From Flavobacterium sp. HJ-32-4 (lineage in GTDB: Bacteria > Bacteroidota > Bacteroidia > Flavobacteriales > Flavobacteriaceae): a DNA stretch of 64,000 bases. The translations under genes were made by a program, and so were the position numbers. Location: assembly GCF_022532105.1 (NCBI RefSeq), contig NZ_CP092832.1, positions 1,178,001 through 1,242,000 on the forward strand, written 5' to 3'. Below the pieces are notes generated by a model. The model worked only from the letters and a program-made list of their open reading frames with translations. It made no database searches and had not been told where the DNA came from. Positions 7,056-15,935 of this stretch are shown piece after piece (the stretch's first letter is position 1; every line of letters starts with the position of its first letter).

Positions 7056-8270
7056 ATGGAAACCGCCCCAATTCCCCAAAACGAGGCTGAACGACTTCAT
7101 GCCTTGCACGAGTATTCCATTCTCGATACCTTACCCGAGGCCGAATACGACGACATTACGAAACTCGCTTCGCAGATTTGCGGCACCCCAATTTCCTCCA
7201 TTACCCTTATTGACCAGAATCGCCAGTGGTTCAAGTCGAAAGTCGGACCGCTCGGGAGTGAAACCCCACGCGAAATTTCCTTTTGCGGGCACGCCATCCT
7301 CGAGCCCAAGAACGTGTTTACCGTAAATGACGCCAGTCGCGATCCCCGTTTCGAAGACAATCCGTTGGTAACAGGTCCGCCCCAGGTGATTTTCTACGCA
7401 GGCGTGCCGCTGGTAACGCCCGACGGACTGCCGGTCGGAACGCTCTGTGTCATCGACAATACGCCCAAAGACCTGTCACCCGAACAAGTCGAGGCACTCC
7501 GCTCGCTCTCCCACCAGGTCGTCAGCCTGTTTGAGTTGCGGAAAAGCAAAATCCTGCTCGAAAAAATGGCTGCCGAGCTTCGCACGCACAACGAAGAACT
7601 CGAACGCTTCGCACAAGTAGCCGCCCACGATATCAAATCGCCGCTCGCCAACATTTCGTCGCTGGCCCAGATCGTATTGACCGATTACGGCGCGACATTA
7701 CCCTACAACGCGCAGGAACTGCTCAAAATGCTCGACCAATCAAGCGACACCCTGCGTCGCCTTGTCGACGGGATCCTCGCGCACAGCAAGGCCGATGCCG
7801 TACTGTCGTCGTCGCAATCCGTGGTTCGGGTCCGGGATATCATGCAGAAAACCACCGACCTGCTCAACACCAAAGGCGAGGTCGAGGTCACCTATGACAT
7901 CGACGGAGACGAGATCTACGTCAACCCGGTGGCACTACAGCAAATCCTCCTCAACCTGGTCGCCAACGCCATCAAATACAACGACAAGCCTGTTATCCAA
8001 CTGTCTATGGGCTTTTTCGAAACGTCCGACGACTACCATTTTTACGTCGCCGACAACGGATCCGGCATCCGCCCCGACGCCATCGACCGCATCTTCCGCA
8101 TCTTCGAAGTCGTCGCTTCAGAAGACCGTTTTGGCCAGCGCGGCACCGGTATCGGCCTGTCAACCGTCAAAAAACTCGTAGAAGGAATGGGCGGTACGAT
8201 TACCGTAGAATCGGTTGTGGGCGAGGGTAGTCGCTTCGACTTCACGCTCTCCAAGTTTAATTTTTCGTAA
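7056..8270 (+). CDS. GAF-domain sensor histidine kinase
   Basis: A 404-residue cytoplasmic sensor kinase with no membrane segment. Residues ~25-160 form a GAF domain (ISFCGHAI and GVPLVTPDGLPVGTLCVID are typical). After a short coiled coil, the H-box AAHDIKSPLANI carries phospho-acceptor His191. The ATPase domain shows an N-box with Asn304 (NLVANAIKYN), DNGSGI at 333-338 and GTGIGL at 363-368. No response regulator is adjacent, so the partner is encoded elsewhere. The signal could be a small molecule bound by GAF, or redox state. The wobble positions are more C-rich than in the preceding lipoprotein gene. Confidence 0.9.
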   Translation: METAPIPQNEAERLHALHEYSILDTLPEAEYDDITKLASQICGTPISSITLIDQNRQWFKSKVGPLGSETPREISFCGHAILEPKNVFTVNDASRDPRFEDNPLVTGPPQVIFYAGVPLVTPDGLPVGTLCVIDNTPKDLSPEQVEALRSLSHQVVSLFELRKSKILLEKMAAELRTHNEELERFAQVAAHDIKSPLANISSLAQIVLTDYGATLPYNAQELLKMLDQSSDTLRRLVDGILAHSKADAVLSSSQSVVRVRDIMQKTTDLLNTKGEVEVTYDIDGDEIYVNPVALQQILLNLVANAIKYNDKPVIQLSMGFFETSDDYHFYVADNGSGIRPDAIDRIFRIFEVVASEDRFGQRGTGIGLSTVKKLVEGMGGTITVESVVGEGSRFDFTLSKFNFS

Positions 8271-8307
8271 ACACACCGTTTTTCAGGCCGCCGCGTGATT
8301 AATTCGC

Positions 8308-8315
8308 TATCTTTG
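8308..8315 (+). promoter_or_regulatory. -7 box for RRM gene
   Basis: TATCTTTG, a perfect TAnnTTTG match, 24 bp before the ATG at 8339. No TTG is visible at the expected -33 distance. Confidence 0.6.
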
Positions 8316-8338
8316 TGGCGTATACTAATTTTTTACTT

Positions 8339-8659
8339 ATGAATATTTTTGTTGGAAGTCTTCCGTTTAGTACCGGGGAAGCAGAATTACAAGAGGTTTT
8401 TGAAGCCTATGGTACAGTCGATTCTGCTAAGATCATCAAGGACAAATTCACCGGGAAAAGCAGAGGCTTTGGCTTTGTGGAAATGCCGAATGATGTCGAA
8501 GGCGAAAGAGCCATCGAGGAATTGAATGGCTATGAACTGCGAGGCCGCCAAATTGTGGTCAACAAGTCAGAACCAAAACCTGAAGGCGACCGTCGCGGCG
8601 GTGGCGGTGGTGGATTCAACCGCGGTGGCGGAGGCGGTGGTTACCGTCGGGATTATTAA
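8339..8659 (+). CDS. RRM RNA-binding protein with glycine-rich tail
   Basis: A 106-residue RNA-binding protein. Residues 1-80 are a single RRM: RNP2 is IFVGSL (3-8) and RNP1 is KSRGFGFVEM (40-49). The tail is Gly/Arg-rich (runs of GGGGGG and a final YRRDY), like cyanobacterial and Bacteroidota Rbp proteins that are often abundant and cold-responsive. The ATG at 8339 is preferred because RNP2 must be near the N-terminus; the frame is open for 8 more codons upstream. A terminator follows at once, so the gene is monocistronic. Confidence 0.9.
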   Translation: MNIFVGSLPFSTGEAELQEVFEAYGTVDSAKIIKDKFTGKSRGFGFVEMPNDVEGERAIEELNGYELRGRQIVVNKSEPKPEGDRRGGGGGGFNRGGGGGGYRRDY

Positions 8660-8675
8660 TCCCACGCTAAAATGA

Positions 8676-8709
8676 ATAAAAGCTGTCTTCGGATGGCTTT
8701 TTTTTTGGC
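8676..8709 (+). terminator. Rho-independent terminator after RRM gene
   Basis: AAAAGCTGTC-TTCG-GATGGCTTTT followed by a T run, beginning about 17 bp beyond the stop codon. Confidence 0.8.
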
Positions 8710-8714
8710 GTGTC

Positions 8715-8760
8715 GGCGACCAGTAGGCAGTGGACAGTGGCAGTAGGCAGTGTTTAGTGC
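8715..8760. repeat. family E repeat, solo copy
   Basis: CAGTAGGCAGTGGACAGTGG-type units in the 469-bp gap between the RRM gene and the epimerase gene. They resemble the arms around the four-helix-bundle gene at 0.7 kb, but no such gene is present here. Confidence 0.5.
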
Positions 8761-8767
8761 GGTCTAC

Positions 8768-8800
8768 AACCTGCACAAGGTTTTCGAAACCTTGTAGGTT
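8768..8800. repeat. imperfect palindrome AACCTGCACAAGG / CCTTGTAGGTT
   Basis: An inverted repeat with arms of about 15 bp around TTTTCGAAA. It looks related in layout, though not in exact sequence, to the perfect palindromes at 18001 and 52749. It is not preceded by the CGGTTTTTCCGTA motif. Confidence 0.5.
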
Positions 8801-8837
8801 TTCGAGTAGTTGGATGGGGAGTGTAGTTTTTTGGCGT

Positions 8838-9020
8838 GTCGGCGCCCTGCGACTGCGACTGCAAACTGGATAAGGCGCCGTCGGGCTGTCTGCTATAGCC
8901 CCTCGGCCTCAGGCGGTGTTGCACGGCTGCTGACAGCTTCCTACGGTCGCTGCCGCCCGCCGGCGCCACCAGCCTTCGGCCGTCGTCGCTGTCGCGCCCA
9001 TCCCTCACGCCCCGCCGGGT
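8838..9020. repeat. dispersed repeat family B, copy 1
   Basis: A GC-rich non-coding block with the family landmarks GTCGGGCT...TATAGCCCC, a segment GCTTCCTACGGTCGCTGCCG, and the closing CCCATCCCTCACGC. Related blocks are at 17751, 20552, 51751 and 58799. Open frames here are not conserved between copies. Confidence 0.6.
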
Positions 9021-9116
9021 CCGCGCCTCTTAGCGTCACCTTATCGTACGGCGGGCTTGTACTTTCCGTCCCGCTTCACCCTCTTAGGATAGCACTGAAA
9101 ATTCGGACTTTCAGAC

Positions 9117-9124
9117 TACCTTTG
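9117..9124 (+). promoter_or_regulatory. -7 box abutting the epimerase start codon
   Basis: TACCTTTG ends only 4 bp before the ATG at 9129. If transcription starts at the usual distance, the mRNA would be leaderless or nearly so. Confidence 0.6.
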
Positions 9125-9128
9125 TGGC

Positions 9129-10133
9129 ATGATTCTCATCACCGGTGCCACCGGACTCGTTGGTTCGCATCTACTCCTCCGCCTTCTTGAAGACGGGCAT
9201 TCCGTGCGTGCGCTCTATCGGTCCTCCGCCAAACGCGACGCCGTGCGGCAGTTGTTCGCTTTTTACGGAAAGGAGTCGCTCTACGCGGCCGCCCAGTGGC
9301 AACAGGCGGATATCACCGATATCCCGTCGCTTGAAGAAGCATTCGTCGGCATCCATGAGGTATACCATTGCGCCGCCCTCATCTCGTTTGTACCGCAAGA
9401 CGAAGCCCGTCTGCGAAAAGTCAATATAGAAGGAACGGCCAACATTGTCAACCTTTGCCTGCACCACCAGGTGAGGAAACTGTGCCACGTGAGTTCCATA
9501 GCCGCACTCGGCGATCTGCGCGAAGGCGAAACGGTCAACACCGAACTATCGGAATGGAACCCGGAACTCCACCACAGCGATTATGCCATCTCCAAATACG
9601 GCGCCGAAATGGAAGTCTGGCGGGGCGTACAGGAAGGGCTACCAGCGGTTGTCGTCAACCCGGGGATCATCATCGGCCCTATGGTCGACCGAAATTCCGG
9701 CACCGCAACGCTATTCACGAATGTCAGCAAAGGAATGGCCTATTACACAGAAGGCACGACCGCCGTGGTCGATGTGGCCGATGTGGTTGATGCGATGCGA
9801 CTATTGATGCAATCGGATTGCAACGGTGAAAAATTCATCCTGGCAGGCGGTACGTATACCTATCGGCAACTGGCTACTGAAACGGCACGGGCACTGGGCG
9901 TAAAACCGCCCCACAAACGCGCGTCGCGAACGCTCTTGTCGTTGGCCTGGCGGGCCGATGCTTTATTGGCATTTTTGGGTATAAAGAAGCGGGCATTGTC
10001 ACGGGCGTCGGCCGAGGCGCTCCACCACACTGAAACCATCAGCGCAGAAAAGATAGAAACACAGTTCGGATTTCGTTTTCGGCCGGTCGCCGATGCTATT
10101 CTTTTGGCGGCGCGCTATTGGCAGCACGATTAG
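9129..10133 (+). CDS. NAD(P)-dependent epimerase/dehydratase (extended SDR)
   Basis: A 334-residue Rossmann-fold enzyme. GATGLVG at 6-12 binds the dinucleotide, and Tyr152/Lys156 (YAISK) with the upstream VSSIAALG form the catalytic SDR triad. Its closest functional group is the dihydroflavonol-4-reductase-like subfamily, whose bacterial substrates are mostly unknown. It converges with the DUF4296 gene and their 3' ends overlap by 38 bp, so no terminator separates them. Confidence 0.85.
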   Translation: MILITGATGLVGSHLLLRLLEDGHSVRALYRSSAKRDAVRQLFAFYGKESLYAAAQWQQADITDIPSLEEAFVGIHEVYHCAALISFVPQDEARLRKVNIEGTANIVNLCLHHQVRKLCHVSSIAALGDLREGETVNTELSEWNPELHHSDYAISKYGAEMEVWRGVQEGLPAVVVNPGIIIGPMVDRNSGTATLFTNVSKGMAYYTEGTTAVVDVADVVDAMRLLMQSDCNGEKFILAGGTYTYRQLATETARALGVKPPHKRASRTLLSLAWRADALLAFLGIKKRALSRASAEALHHTETISAEKIETQFGFRFRPVADAILLAARYWQHD

Positions 10134-10545
10134 CTTCACGTACCCGTCTTTTTAAGGCCTTGAGTCTTTCGATTTCCGTCGCCTGGGTCGCACCGGTAGA
10201 AGGAGCGGGCGCTACCGGGCCATTCTTCTTCTTGGCTTCCTGAACTTTGTCCAATACCTTTTTATACAGGTTTTTATACCGGTCGGTGTCGGCGGCATAC
10301 CAGTGGTCGCTTTCTACAAATTGCAAGCTGTCTACGCCATATTTCTTTAGTACATACTCCGACGGCTCGAGATGGCGCTCCAAAAACGACGATGGGTTGC
10401 TCTGCCGGATGCCTTCGATTACGTAAAGGTCATAGAGAATCGTGGCCATCTTGTCTTCTTCGATGAAGCGATTGGGTTTCGAAGCGGTATCGCGACAGGC
10501 GGCAAGCAGCAGTCCGGCTATGGCTATGAGAAGGTATTTTTTCAT
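10096..10545 (-). CDS. DUF4296 lipoprotein
   Basis: A 149-residue lipoprotein: MKKYLLIAIAGLLLAAC has the lipobox with Cys17. The conserved DUF4296 portion follows (FIEEDKMATILYDLYVIEGI, then YGVDSLQFVESDHWYA), and the C-terminal ~50 residues are charged and probably disordered. The ATG overlaps the stop of dihydroorotase by 4 bp (ATGA), so it is translationally coupled in the glycosyltransferase-pyrC-DUF4296 operon. The family is restricted to Bacteroidota and its function is unknown. Confidence 0.85.
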   Translation of the reverse strand: MKKYLLIAIAGLLLAACRDTASKPNRFIEEDKMATILYDLYVIEGIRQSNPSSFLERHLEPSEYVLKKYGVDSLQFVESDHWYAADTDRYKNLYKKVLDKVQEAKKKNGPVAPAPSTGATQATEIERLKALKRRVREANRAANSAPPKE

Positions 10546-11877
10546 CGGTCGAAGGCTAAACGTTGTGCGGCCCTTTCCGGACGGACGGTGCCGTTTTCAT
10601 AAACCACTTGTCCGTTGACCAACGTGTGGGTGACCGACGCCCGGAAACGCTGTCCCTCAAAAGGCGACCAGCCACACTTATATAAAAGATTGGAACGGTC
10701 TACCGTCCAGGCAGCGTTCGGGTCTACCAACACCAGGTCGGCAAAGTAGCCCTCGCGCAGGAAACCGCGTTTGTCAATTTGGAAAAGAAGGGCCGGGTTA
10801 TGGCACGCTTTCTGCACGATTTTTTCAAGGCTGATTTTACCGTCGAAGTGGGTCTCAAACCAGGCCACCAGCGCATGCTGCACCAGCGGTCCGCCTGACG
10901 GTGCCTGCAAATATGGGTTCGCTTTCTCTTCGAGCGTGTGCGGCGCATGGTCGGTGGCAAACACATCAATGCGGTCATCCAGCACAGCCTGCCAGATGGC
11001 CTCGCGGTCAGCAGCGGTTTTCACGGCCGGGTTCCACTTGATGAAATTGCCTTTGGTGGCGTAGTCGGCATCGCTGAACCACAGGTGGTGCAAACAGACT
11101 TCCGCCGTAATTTTTTTCTCCGCTAACGGAATATCGTTGCGGAACAGCTCCGTTTCAATGCCGGTCGAAACGTGGAAGATATGCAGGCGAGCGCCGGTTT
11201 TTTTTAGCCAGTTCGATCGCCTTGGAAGACGACAGGTAGCAAGCTTCCGCGCTGCGTATCAACGGGTGCGCACTGACCGGGATGTCGTCGCCGTATTGTT
11301 CTTTATACTGCTCAAGGTTCCGTCGGATGGTGGCTTCGTCTTCGCAATGCGTTGAAATGAGAAGCGGAGTCGAGCGGAAGATGCGTTCCAACACCTGTTC
11401 GTCGTCGACCAGCATATTTCCGGTTGATGAACCCAAGAAGAGTTTGAGTCCGGGTACCGTCCGCAAATCGGTCTTTAGGATTTCCTCAAGGTTGTCGTTC
11501 GTGCCACCCATCATAAATCCGTAATTGGCAAACGACGAGGCAGCCGCAATCGCGTATTTTTCCGCCAACCGTTCCTGCGTCACCGCATTGGGCACGGTAT
11601 TAGGCTGTTCGATATACGATGTGATGCCCCCCGCCACCGCCGCGCGCGATTCGGTTCCGATGGTACCTTTGTGGGTGAGTCCGGGTTCGCGAAAATGCAC
11701 TTGGTCGTCGATAAGTCCGGGCAGCAGGTAATTTCCTCCTGCATCGATGACCCTCGCGGTAGCTTTCGACAGATCACGTCCGATTTGGGCGATATAGGCA
11801 CCCTCCACCAAAAGATCTCCTTCGAAGACAGTGCCTTCGTTAACGAGACGTGCATTTTTGATAAGTATCCGTTCCAT
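10542..11877 (-). pseudogene. pyrC: dihydroorotase, interrupted by a single-base frameshift
   Basis: The two halves together encode a 444-residue dihydroorotase, which closes carbamoyl-aspartate to dihydroorotate in pyrimidine synthesis. The N-terminal half (11155-11877) stops early; the second half continues in another frame. The break is at a run of eight A on the coding strand (11198-11205 as T). With seven A, the frame reads through LAKKTGARLHIFHVSTG into the rest, restoring the family's IFHVST and FATDHAPHT metal-site motifs. The metal site begins DQVHFR (58-63), with Gln59 where many dihydroorotases have the first His of HxH. It may be a sequencing error, a true mutation, or an expressed gene that relies on slippage at A8. 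It starts on the last base of the glycosyltransferase stop. Confidence 0.85.
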
Positions 11878-12602
11878 TACAATCTCCTGAACATTTTACG
11901 AAGCCGTAGCGAGATGACTCCGACGATCGCTTCCTTTATGATTGAACCGCTCATCTTCGATTGTCCTTTCGCCCGGTCTGTAAAGATAATAGGTACTTCC
12001 GTGATTCGGAAGCCGGCGGCAAAGGCCCGGTATTTCATTTCGATCTGGAAGGCGTAGCCGATGAACCGGATCCGCTCCAGGCGTATTTTCTCAAGTACCT
12101 CCCTACGGTAACACATGAATCCGGCCGTTGCATCGCGTATCTCGACACCCGTTATCATTCGCACATAAACCGAAGCGAAATACGACATCAGCACCCGGTT
12201 GAGTGGCCAGTTGACCACGTTGACTCCCGTGATGTAACGCGATCCAATCGCAACATCCGCTCCCTCTTCATGGCACGCCTTATATAGGCGTTCCAAGTCA
12301 TTTGGGTTATGGGAAAAATCGGCGTCCATCTCGAAGATATACGCGTATTGGTGCTGGATGGCCCAACGGAATCCGTGCACATACGCAGTGCCGAGACCCG
12401 ACTTCTCTTTGCGGTTTTCCATAAACAGGCGGTCAGGGAAGACCGACTGCAGTTCCCGCACTTTCTCGGCAGTTCCGTCAGGAGAATTGTCGTCTACGAT
12501 CAGGATGTCGAAACGCTGTTCAAGCGCGAACACGGCCCGAATAATGGCCTCAATGTTATCAATCTCGTTGTAGGTGGGAATGATGACGATGCTATCGTGC
12601 AT
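11877..12602 (-). CDS. polyprenol monophosphomannose synthase-like GT2 glycosyltransferase
   Basis: A 241-residue family 2 glycosyltransferase of the DPM1 type, which moves a sugar from a nucleotide donor to polyprenyl phosphate at the inner membrane. IIPTYNE at 7-13, VDDNSPDGT at 36-44 and the metal-binding DAD at 93-95 are clear, as is the acceptor-site region MKYRAFAAGF. There is no transmembrane domain, as in bacterial short forms. It is the first gene of the three-gene operon with pyrC and DUF4296. A TATTTTTG box on the minus strand at 12620-12627 lies 17 bp upstream. Confidence 0.9.
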   Translation of the reverse strand: MHDSIVIIPTYNEIDNIEAIIRAVFALEQRFDILIVDDNSPDGTAEKVRELQSVFPDRLFMENRKEKSGLGTAYVHGFRWAIQHQYAYIFEMDADFSHNPNDLERLYKACHEEGADVAIGSRYITGVNVVNWPLNRVLMSYFASVYVRMITGVEIRDATAGFMCYRREVLEKIRLERIRFIGYAFQIEMKYRAFAAGFRITEVPIIFTDRAKGQSKMSGSIIKEAIVGVISLRLRKMFRRL

Positions 12603-12619
12603 TCTACAAGGTTTACGGG

Positions 12620-12627
12620 CAAAAATA
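12620..12627 (-). promoter_or_regulatory. -7 box for glycosyltransferase-pyrC-DUF4296 operon
   Basis: TATTTTTG on the minus strand, 17 bp upstream of the glycosyltransferase start; it is divergent from the box at 12689. Confidence 0.55.
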
Positions 12628-12688
12628 CTGTTTTTCCGACAAGGCTTCCTTAATTAATTGATAATAAATGGAAGCGTCGAAAAATTAG

Positions 12689-12696
12689 TATTTTTG
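12689..12696 (+). promoter_or_regulatory. -7 box abutting the DUF4271 start
   Basis: TATTTTTG ends 4 bp before the ATG at 12701, so the transcript may be leaderless; an in-frame second ATG follows at 12704. Confidence 0.55.
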
Positions 12697-12700
12697 CGCC

Positions 12701-13370
12701 ATGATGACGGATGTTACCCTTCACGAACGCGCGGCCATGAGTGCCGACTGGGCAACGGTCGTCTTTGTGGTCGGGCTTGCCCTGCTGACCGTCACGCGGG
12801 TGGCCTTTGAGAACCGGTTCCTCGAGTTTTCACGGCTCGCTATTTCCGACAAATACATCAAGATATACCGAGACAGTGGCCAGTTGGTCGGATGGTTTAC
12901 GATTGCCCTTTTCCTGGTGCAGGTCATTTCATTCGCTTTCCTCATCCAACTTGCCATGGACCACTTCGGGTATGCCAACCGGCACGACTGGATGCTCTTC
13001 ATCCGTATCTCGACCTTTGTGTCGGTTTTTATCCTGGCAAAGTTCCTGATTGAGAAGATTATCGCCACTTCGTTCCATATTGAAGAGTTTGTGGAGCAGT
13101 TCAATTTGTACAAAATTAGCTACAGAACCTATCTGGGGATGATTTTGCTTCCAATCGACGCCGTCCTCTTCTATCACGAAGCATTGCCTTCATTTATGAT
13201 TTATGCATTGTTTGTTTATAATAATTGCAATAAACGGCATTACTTATCTAAGTTCATTGAAGACTTATCAAAATCTGATAGTGTCTCACTTGTTTTATTT
13301 TATTTTGTATCTTTGCGCACTTGAAATTGCGCCCTATTATTTCTTGTATTACTGGTTTACAAAAAGTTAG
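12701..13370 (+). pseudogene. DUF4271 membrane protein, interrupted by a single-base frameshift
   Basis: A multi-pass inner-membrane protein of the Bacteroidota-specific DUF4271 family, normally followed by hemD, as here. Reading from 12701 gives family-like sequence to about 13213, then drifts (VYNNCNKRHYL) and stops at 13324. Dropping one T near 13213-13217 restores ALFVIIIAINGITYLSSLKT, then LFYFILYLCALEIAPYYF, and a stop at 13370, for a total of 222 residues, the expected family length. The conserved C-terminal helix is therefore in the other frame. A sequencing error is as likely as a real mutation. Four or five hydrophobic segments are visible. Function unknown. Confidence 0.8.
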
Positions 13371-13392
13371 GATCCAGAGTTACCATCCGTAT

Positions 13393-14142
13393 ATGAAAGT
13401 GAAGACTATCCTGGTGTCACAGCCGGAGCCGAAAGTGGATAATTCGCCTTACCACGAACTCCAGCAGAAACACAAAGTTAAGATCGATTTCCGGCCTTTC
13501 ATCCACGTCGAGGGCGTAAGCGCGAAAGACGTCCGGCTGCAGAAAATCGACCTGAACCACTATACCGCCATTATCCTGACCAGTAAGAATGCCGTCGACC
13601 ATTTCTTTCGGGTGGCAGAGGAGATGCGGTATAAAATCCCAGAGACCCTGAAGTATTTCTGCCAGTCAGAAGCGATTGCGTTTTACCTCCAGAAGTATGT
13701 GGTCTACCGCAAGCGGAAAATATATGTCGGACAGAAAGATTTCGCCGATCTCGCGCCGCTTATCAAGAAGTATAAAGACGAGAAGTTCCTCTTGCCGGCG
13801 TCCGATCAATTGAACGCCGATGCGCCTCAGGTACTTAACAACCTGAAAGTCGACTGGACGCAGGCTACGTTCTATAAAACCGTGATGAGCGACCTTTCAG
13901 ATCTCGCAGACGTTTACTACGATGTCCTGGCGTTTTTCAGTCCGACCGGTATCAAGTCGTTGTTCAAGAACTTTCCTGACTTCGAACAAAACAATACCCG
14001 CATCGCGGTTTTTGGAAGCACCACACAGAAAGAAGCCCTCGAACACGGACTCCGGGTCGATATCATGGCGCCCGCGCCGGAAGCCCCGTCTATGACGATG
14101 GCACTCGACAAATACATCGCGAAAGTCAACAAAGAAAAATAG
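13393..14142 (+). CDS. hemD: uroporphyrinogen-III synthase
   Basis: A 249-residue enzyme that closes and inverts ring D of hydroxymethylbilane in heme/siroheme synthesis. The start at 13393 (MKVKTILVSQPEP) is chosen over a TTG at 13321, which lies inside the end of DUF4271. Family landmarks are ILTSKNAVDHFF near residue 68 and DVLAFFSPTGIKSLF near 178, with VFGSTTQKEALEHGL towards the end. It begins 22 bp after the restored DUF4271 stop and is probably co-transcribed with it. Confidence 0.9.
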   Translation: MKVKTILVSQPEPKVDNSPYHELQQKHKVKIDFRPFIHVEGVSAKDVRLQKIDLNHYTAIILTSKNAVDHFFRVAEEMRYKIPETLKYFCQSEAIAFYLQKYVVYRKRKIYVGQKDFADLAPLIKKYKDEKFLLPASDQLNADAPQVLNNLKVDWTQATFYKTVMSDLSDLADVYYDVLAFFSPTGIKSLFKNFPDFEQNNTRIAVFGSTTQKEALEHGLRVDIMAPAPEAPSMTMALDKYIAKVNKEK

Positions 14143-14207
14143 TATCTAATAAGACATAAGAAAAGGCCATCCATTCAGGAGGGTCTTTTTTGTTCTCAAC
14201 TACCCAC

Positions 14208-14237
14208 AAAAAAAGCTGTCACCTGACAGCTTTTTTT
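14208..14237. terminator. bidirectional Rho-independent terminator
   Basis: A perfect hairpin: seven A, GCTGTCA, CC, TGACAGC, seven T. It serves hemD (plus strand) and pckA (minus strand, stop at 14255). Confidence 0.9.
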
Positions 14238-14254
14238 CGAATCAATAACCAACC

Positions 14255-15856
14255 TTATGCCGTCGGGCCGCCCGCCAGTATTTCCTCATTGGCGAACGCC
14301 TCAAACTTGGCGAAGTTCTGCCGGAAACGCGTGGCAAGCTCAACCGCTTTCACGTCATATAGATATTTGTCTGTCCAGGTGTTGCGCGGATTCAGCACGT
14401 CAGCCGGAACTTCCGGACACGATTGCGGTACGGCAACGCCAAATACTTTGTGTTTCGCGTAAATCACATGGTCAAGTTCACCTTTGAGGGCGGCGGTGAT
14501 CATCGCGCGGGTGTATTTCAATTTCATCCGGTTACCAGTGCCATACGGGCCGCCTGTCCAACCGGTGTTGATCAGCCATACTTTCACGCCGTTGGCCTTC
14601 ATTTTCTCGCTCAGCATTTCGGCATAGCGCGTCGGATGCAGCGGCATGAACGGCGCACCGAAACAAGCTGAAAAGTTCGGTTGCGGTTCGTTGACGCCTG
14701 CTTCGGTTCCCGCTACTTTCGCGGTATAGCCTGAAATGAAGTGGTAAGCGGCCTGTCCCGGCGTCAATTTCGAGATAGGAGGCAGGATTCCAAAAGAATC
14801 CGCAGTAAGGAAAAAGATATTCCGCACGTCCTTCCCAACCGAACCCGGTTGTACATTGTCGATATGGAAAATCGGATAGCTTACCCGTGTGTTCGGCGTG
14901 ATAGATACGTCGGTATAGTCCACTTCGCTTGTGCCGTCCTTAAAAATTACATTCTCAAGCAGGGCTCCTTTTTTGATAGCGCGGAAGATATCCGGTTCGT
15001 TTTCCTCGGTCAGGTTGACCACTTTCGCGTAGCAACCTCCTTCGAAGTTAAACACGGTGTTAGCAGGCGTCCAACCGTGTTCGTCGTCGCCAATCAGTTT
15101 GCGACCCGGGTCAGCCGATAGCGTCGTTTTACCGGTTCCGGAAAGTCCGAAGAACAAGGCGGTATCCTGTTCGTCGCCCACGTTCGCACTACAGTGCATC
15201 GGCAACGTATTCTTTTGTGTAGGAAGGATAAAATTCAGGGCAGAGAAAATGCCTTTTTTCATTTCGCCAGTGTACCCCGTGCCCCCTACCAACGCAATTT
15301 TGCGGGTAAAGTTCAGGATGGCGAAGTTCGGCTGCCGCGTTCCATCGACCGCAGGGTCCGCCTGGAAACCGGGTGCACACACCACGTGCCATTCCGGCGT
15401 AAATCCATCCAGTTCGCTTTCGCCCGGACGCAGGAACATGTTGTAGCAGAAAAGATTCGACCACGCGGTTTCCGTCACCACGCGCACATTCATCCGATAG
15501 GCCGGATCCGCGCATACATAGCTTTCACGTACAAACACCTCTTTACCCGAAAGGTACTTGGTTACTTTTTCGTATAAACGGTCGAACGCTTCCGGAGAAA
15601 AAGGAATGTTCACATCGCCCCACCATACATCCTGCTCCGTAATCGCATCTTTTACGATGAAACGGTCTTTAGGTGAACGTCCGGTAAACTCTCCGGTATT
15701 GATGGCGAGTGCACCCGTCGACGACTCGACTCCCTCGCCCGACGCAATCGTGATGGCATGTAGCTCATCCGGCGATAACTGGTAACGGACGCTGGCATCA
15801 GTAATTCCAAGGCTTTCCAGCGAAATCGATTTCGTAAACAGGGCGTTTGTATCCAT
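14255..15856 (-). CDS. pckA: phosphoenolpyruvate carboxykinase (ATP)
   Basis: A 533-residue gluconeogenic enzyme that converts oxaloacetate and ATP to phosphoenolpyruvate. The kinase loop FGLSGTGKTTLSADP is near residue 240, preceded by the metal/OAA-site CSANVG segment, and TGRSPKDRF is near residue 58. The start at 15856 (MDTNALFTKSISLESLG) is used; 33 further in-frame codons upstream include a promoter-like TACCTTTG box (minus strand, 15891-15898), so they are not coding. Length is normal for the ATP-dependent family. Confidence 0.97.
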   Translation of the reverse strand: MDTNALFTKSISLESLGITDASVRYQLSPDELHAITIASGEGVESSTGALAINTGEFTGRSPKDRFIVKDAITEQDVWWGDVNIPFSPEAFDRLYEKVTKYLSGKEVFVRESYVCADPAYRMNVRVVTETAWSNLFCYNMFLRPGESELDGFTPEWHVVCAPGFQADPAVDGTRQPNFAILNFTRKIALVGGTGYTGEMKKGIFSALNFILPTQKNTLPMHCSANVGDEQDTALFFGLSGTGKTTLSADPGRKLIGDDEHGWTPANTVFNFEGGCYAKVVNLTEENEPDIFRAIKKGALLENVIFKDGTSEVDYTDVSITPNTRVSYPIFHIDNVQPGSVGKDVRNIFFLTADSFGILPPISKLTPGQAAYHFISGYTAKVAGTEAGVNEPQPNFSACFGAPFMPLHPTRYAEMLSEKMKANGVKVWLINTGWTGGPYGTGNRMKLKYTRAMITAALKGELDHVIYAKHKVFGVAVPQSCPEVPADVLNPRNTWTDKYLYDVKAVELATRFRQNFAKFEAFANEEILAGGPTA

Positions 15857-15890
15857 AAAAATAGGTGTTTTGCGAGTTGTTGTTGCGCAG

Positions 15891-15898
15891 CAAAGGTA
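15891..15898 (-). promoter_or_regulatory. -7 box for pckA
   Basis: TACCTTTG on the minus strand, 34 bp upstream of the chosen start, which supports that start over longer alternatives. Confidence 0.6.
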
Positions 15899-15935
15899 CG
15901 CAATATCGGTTATGATGTTATGTAATGTGCAAAAT

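Noticed and set aside
8810..9190. 126-codon open frame upstream of the epimerase gene
   Set aside because: It crosses a family B repeat and the epimerase start, is not conserved between repeat copies, and has no ribosome-binding site.
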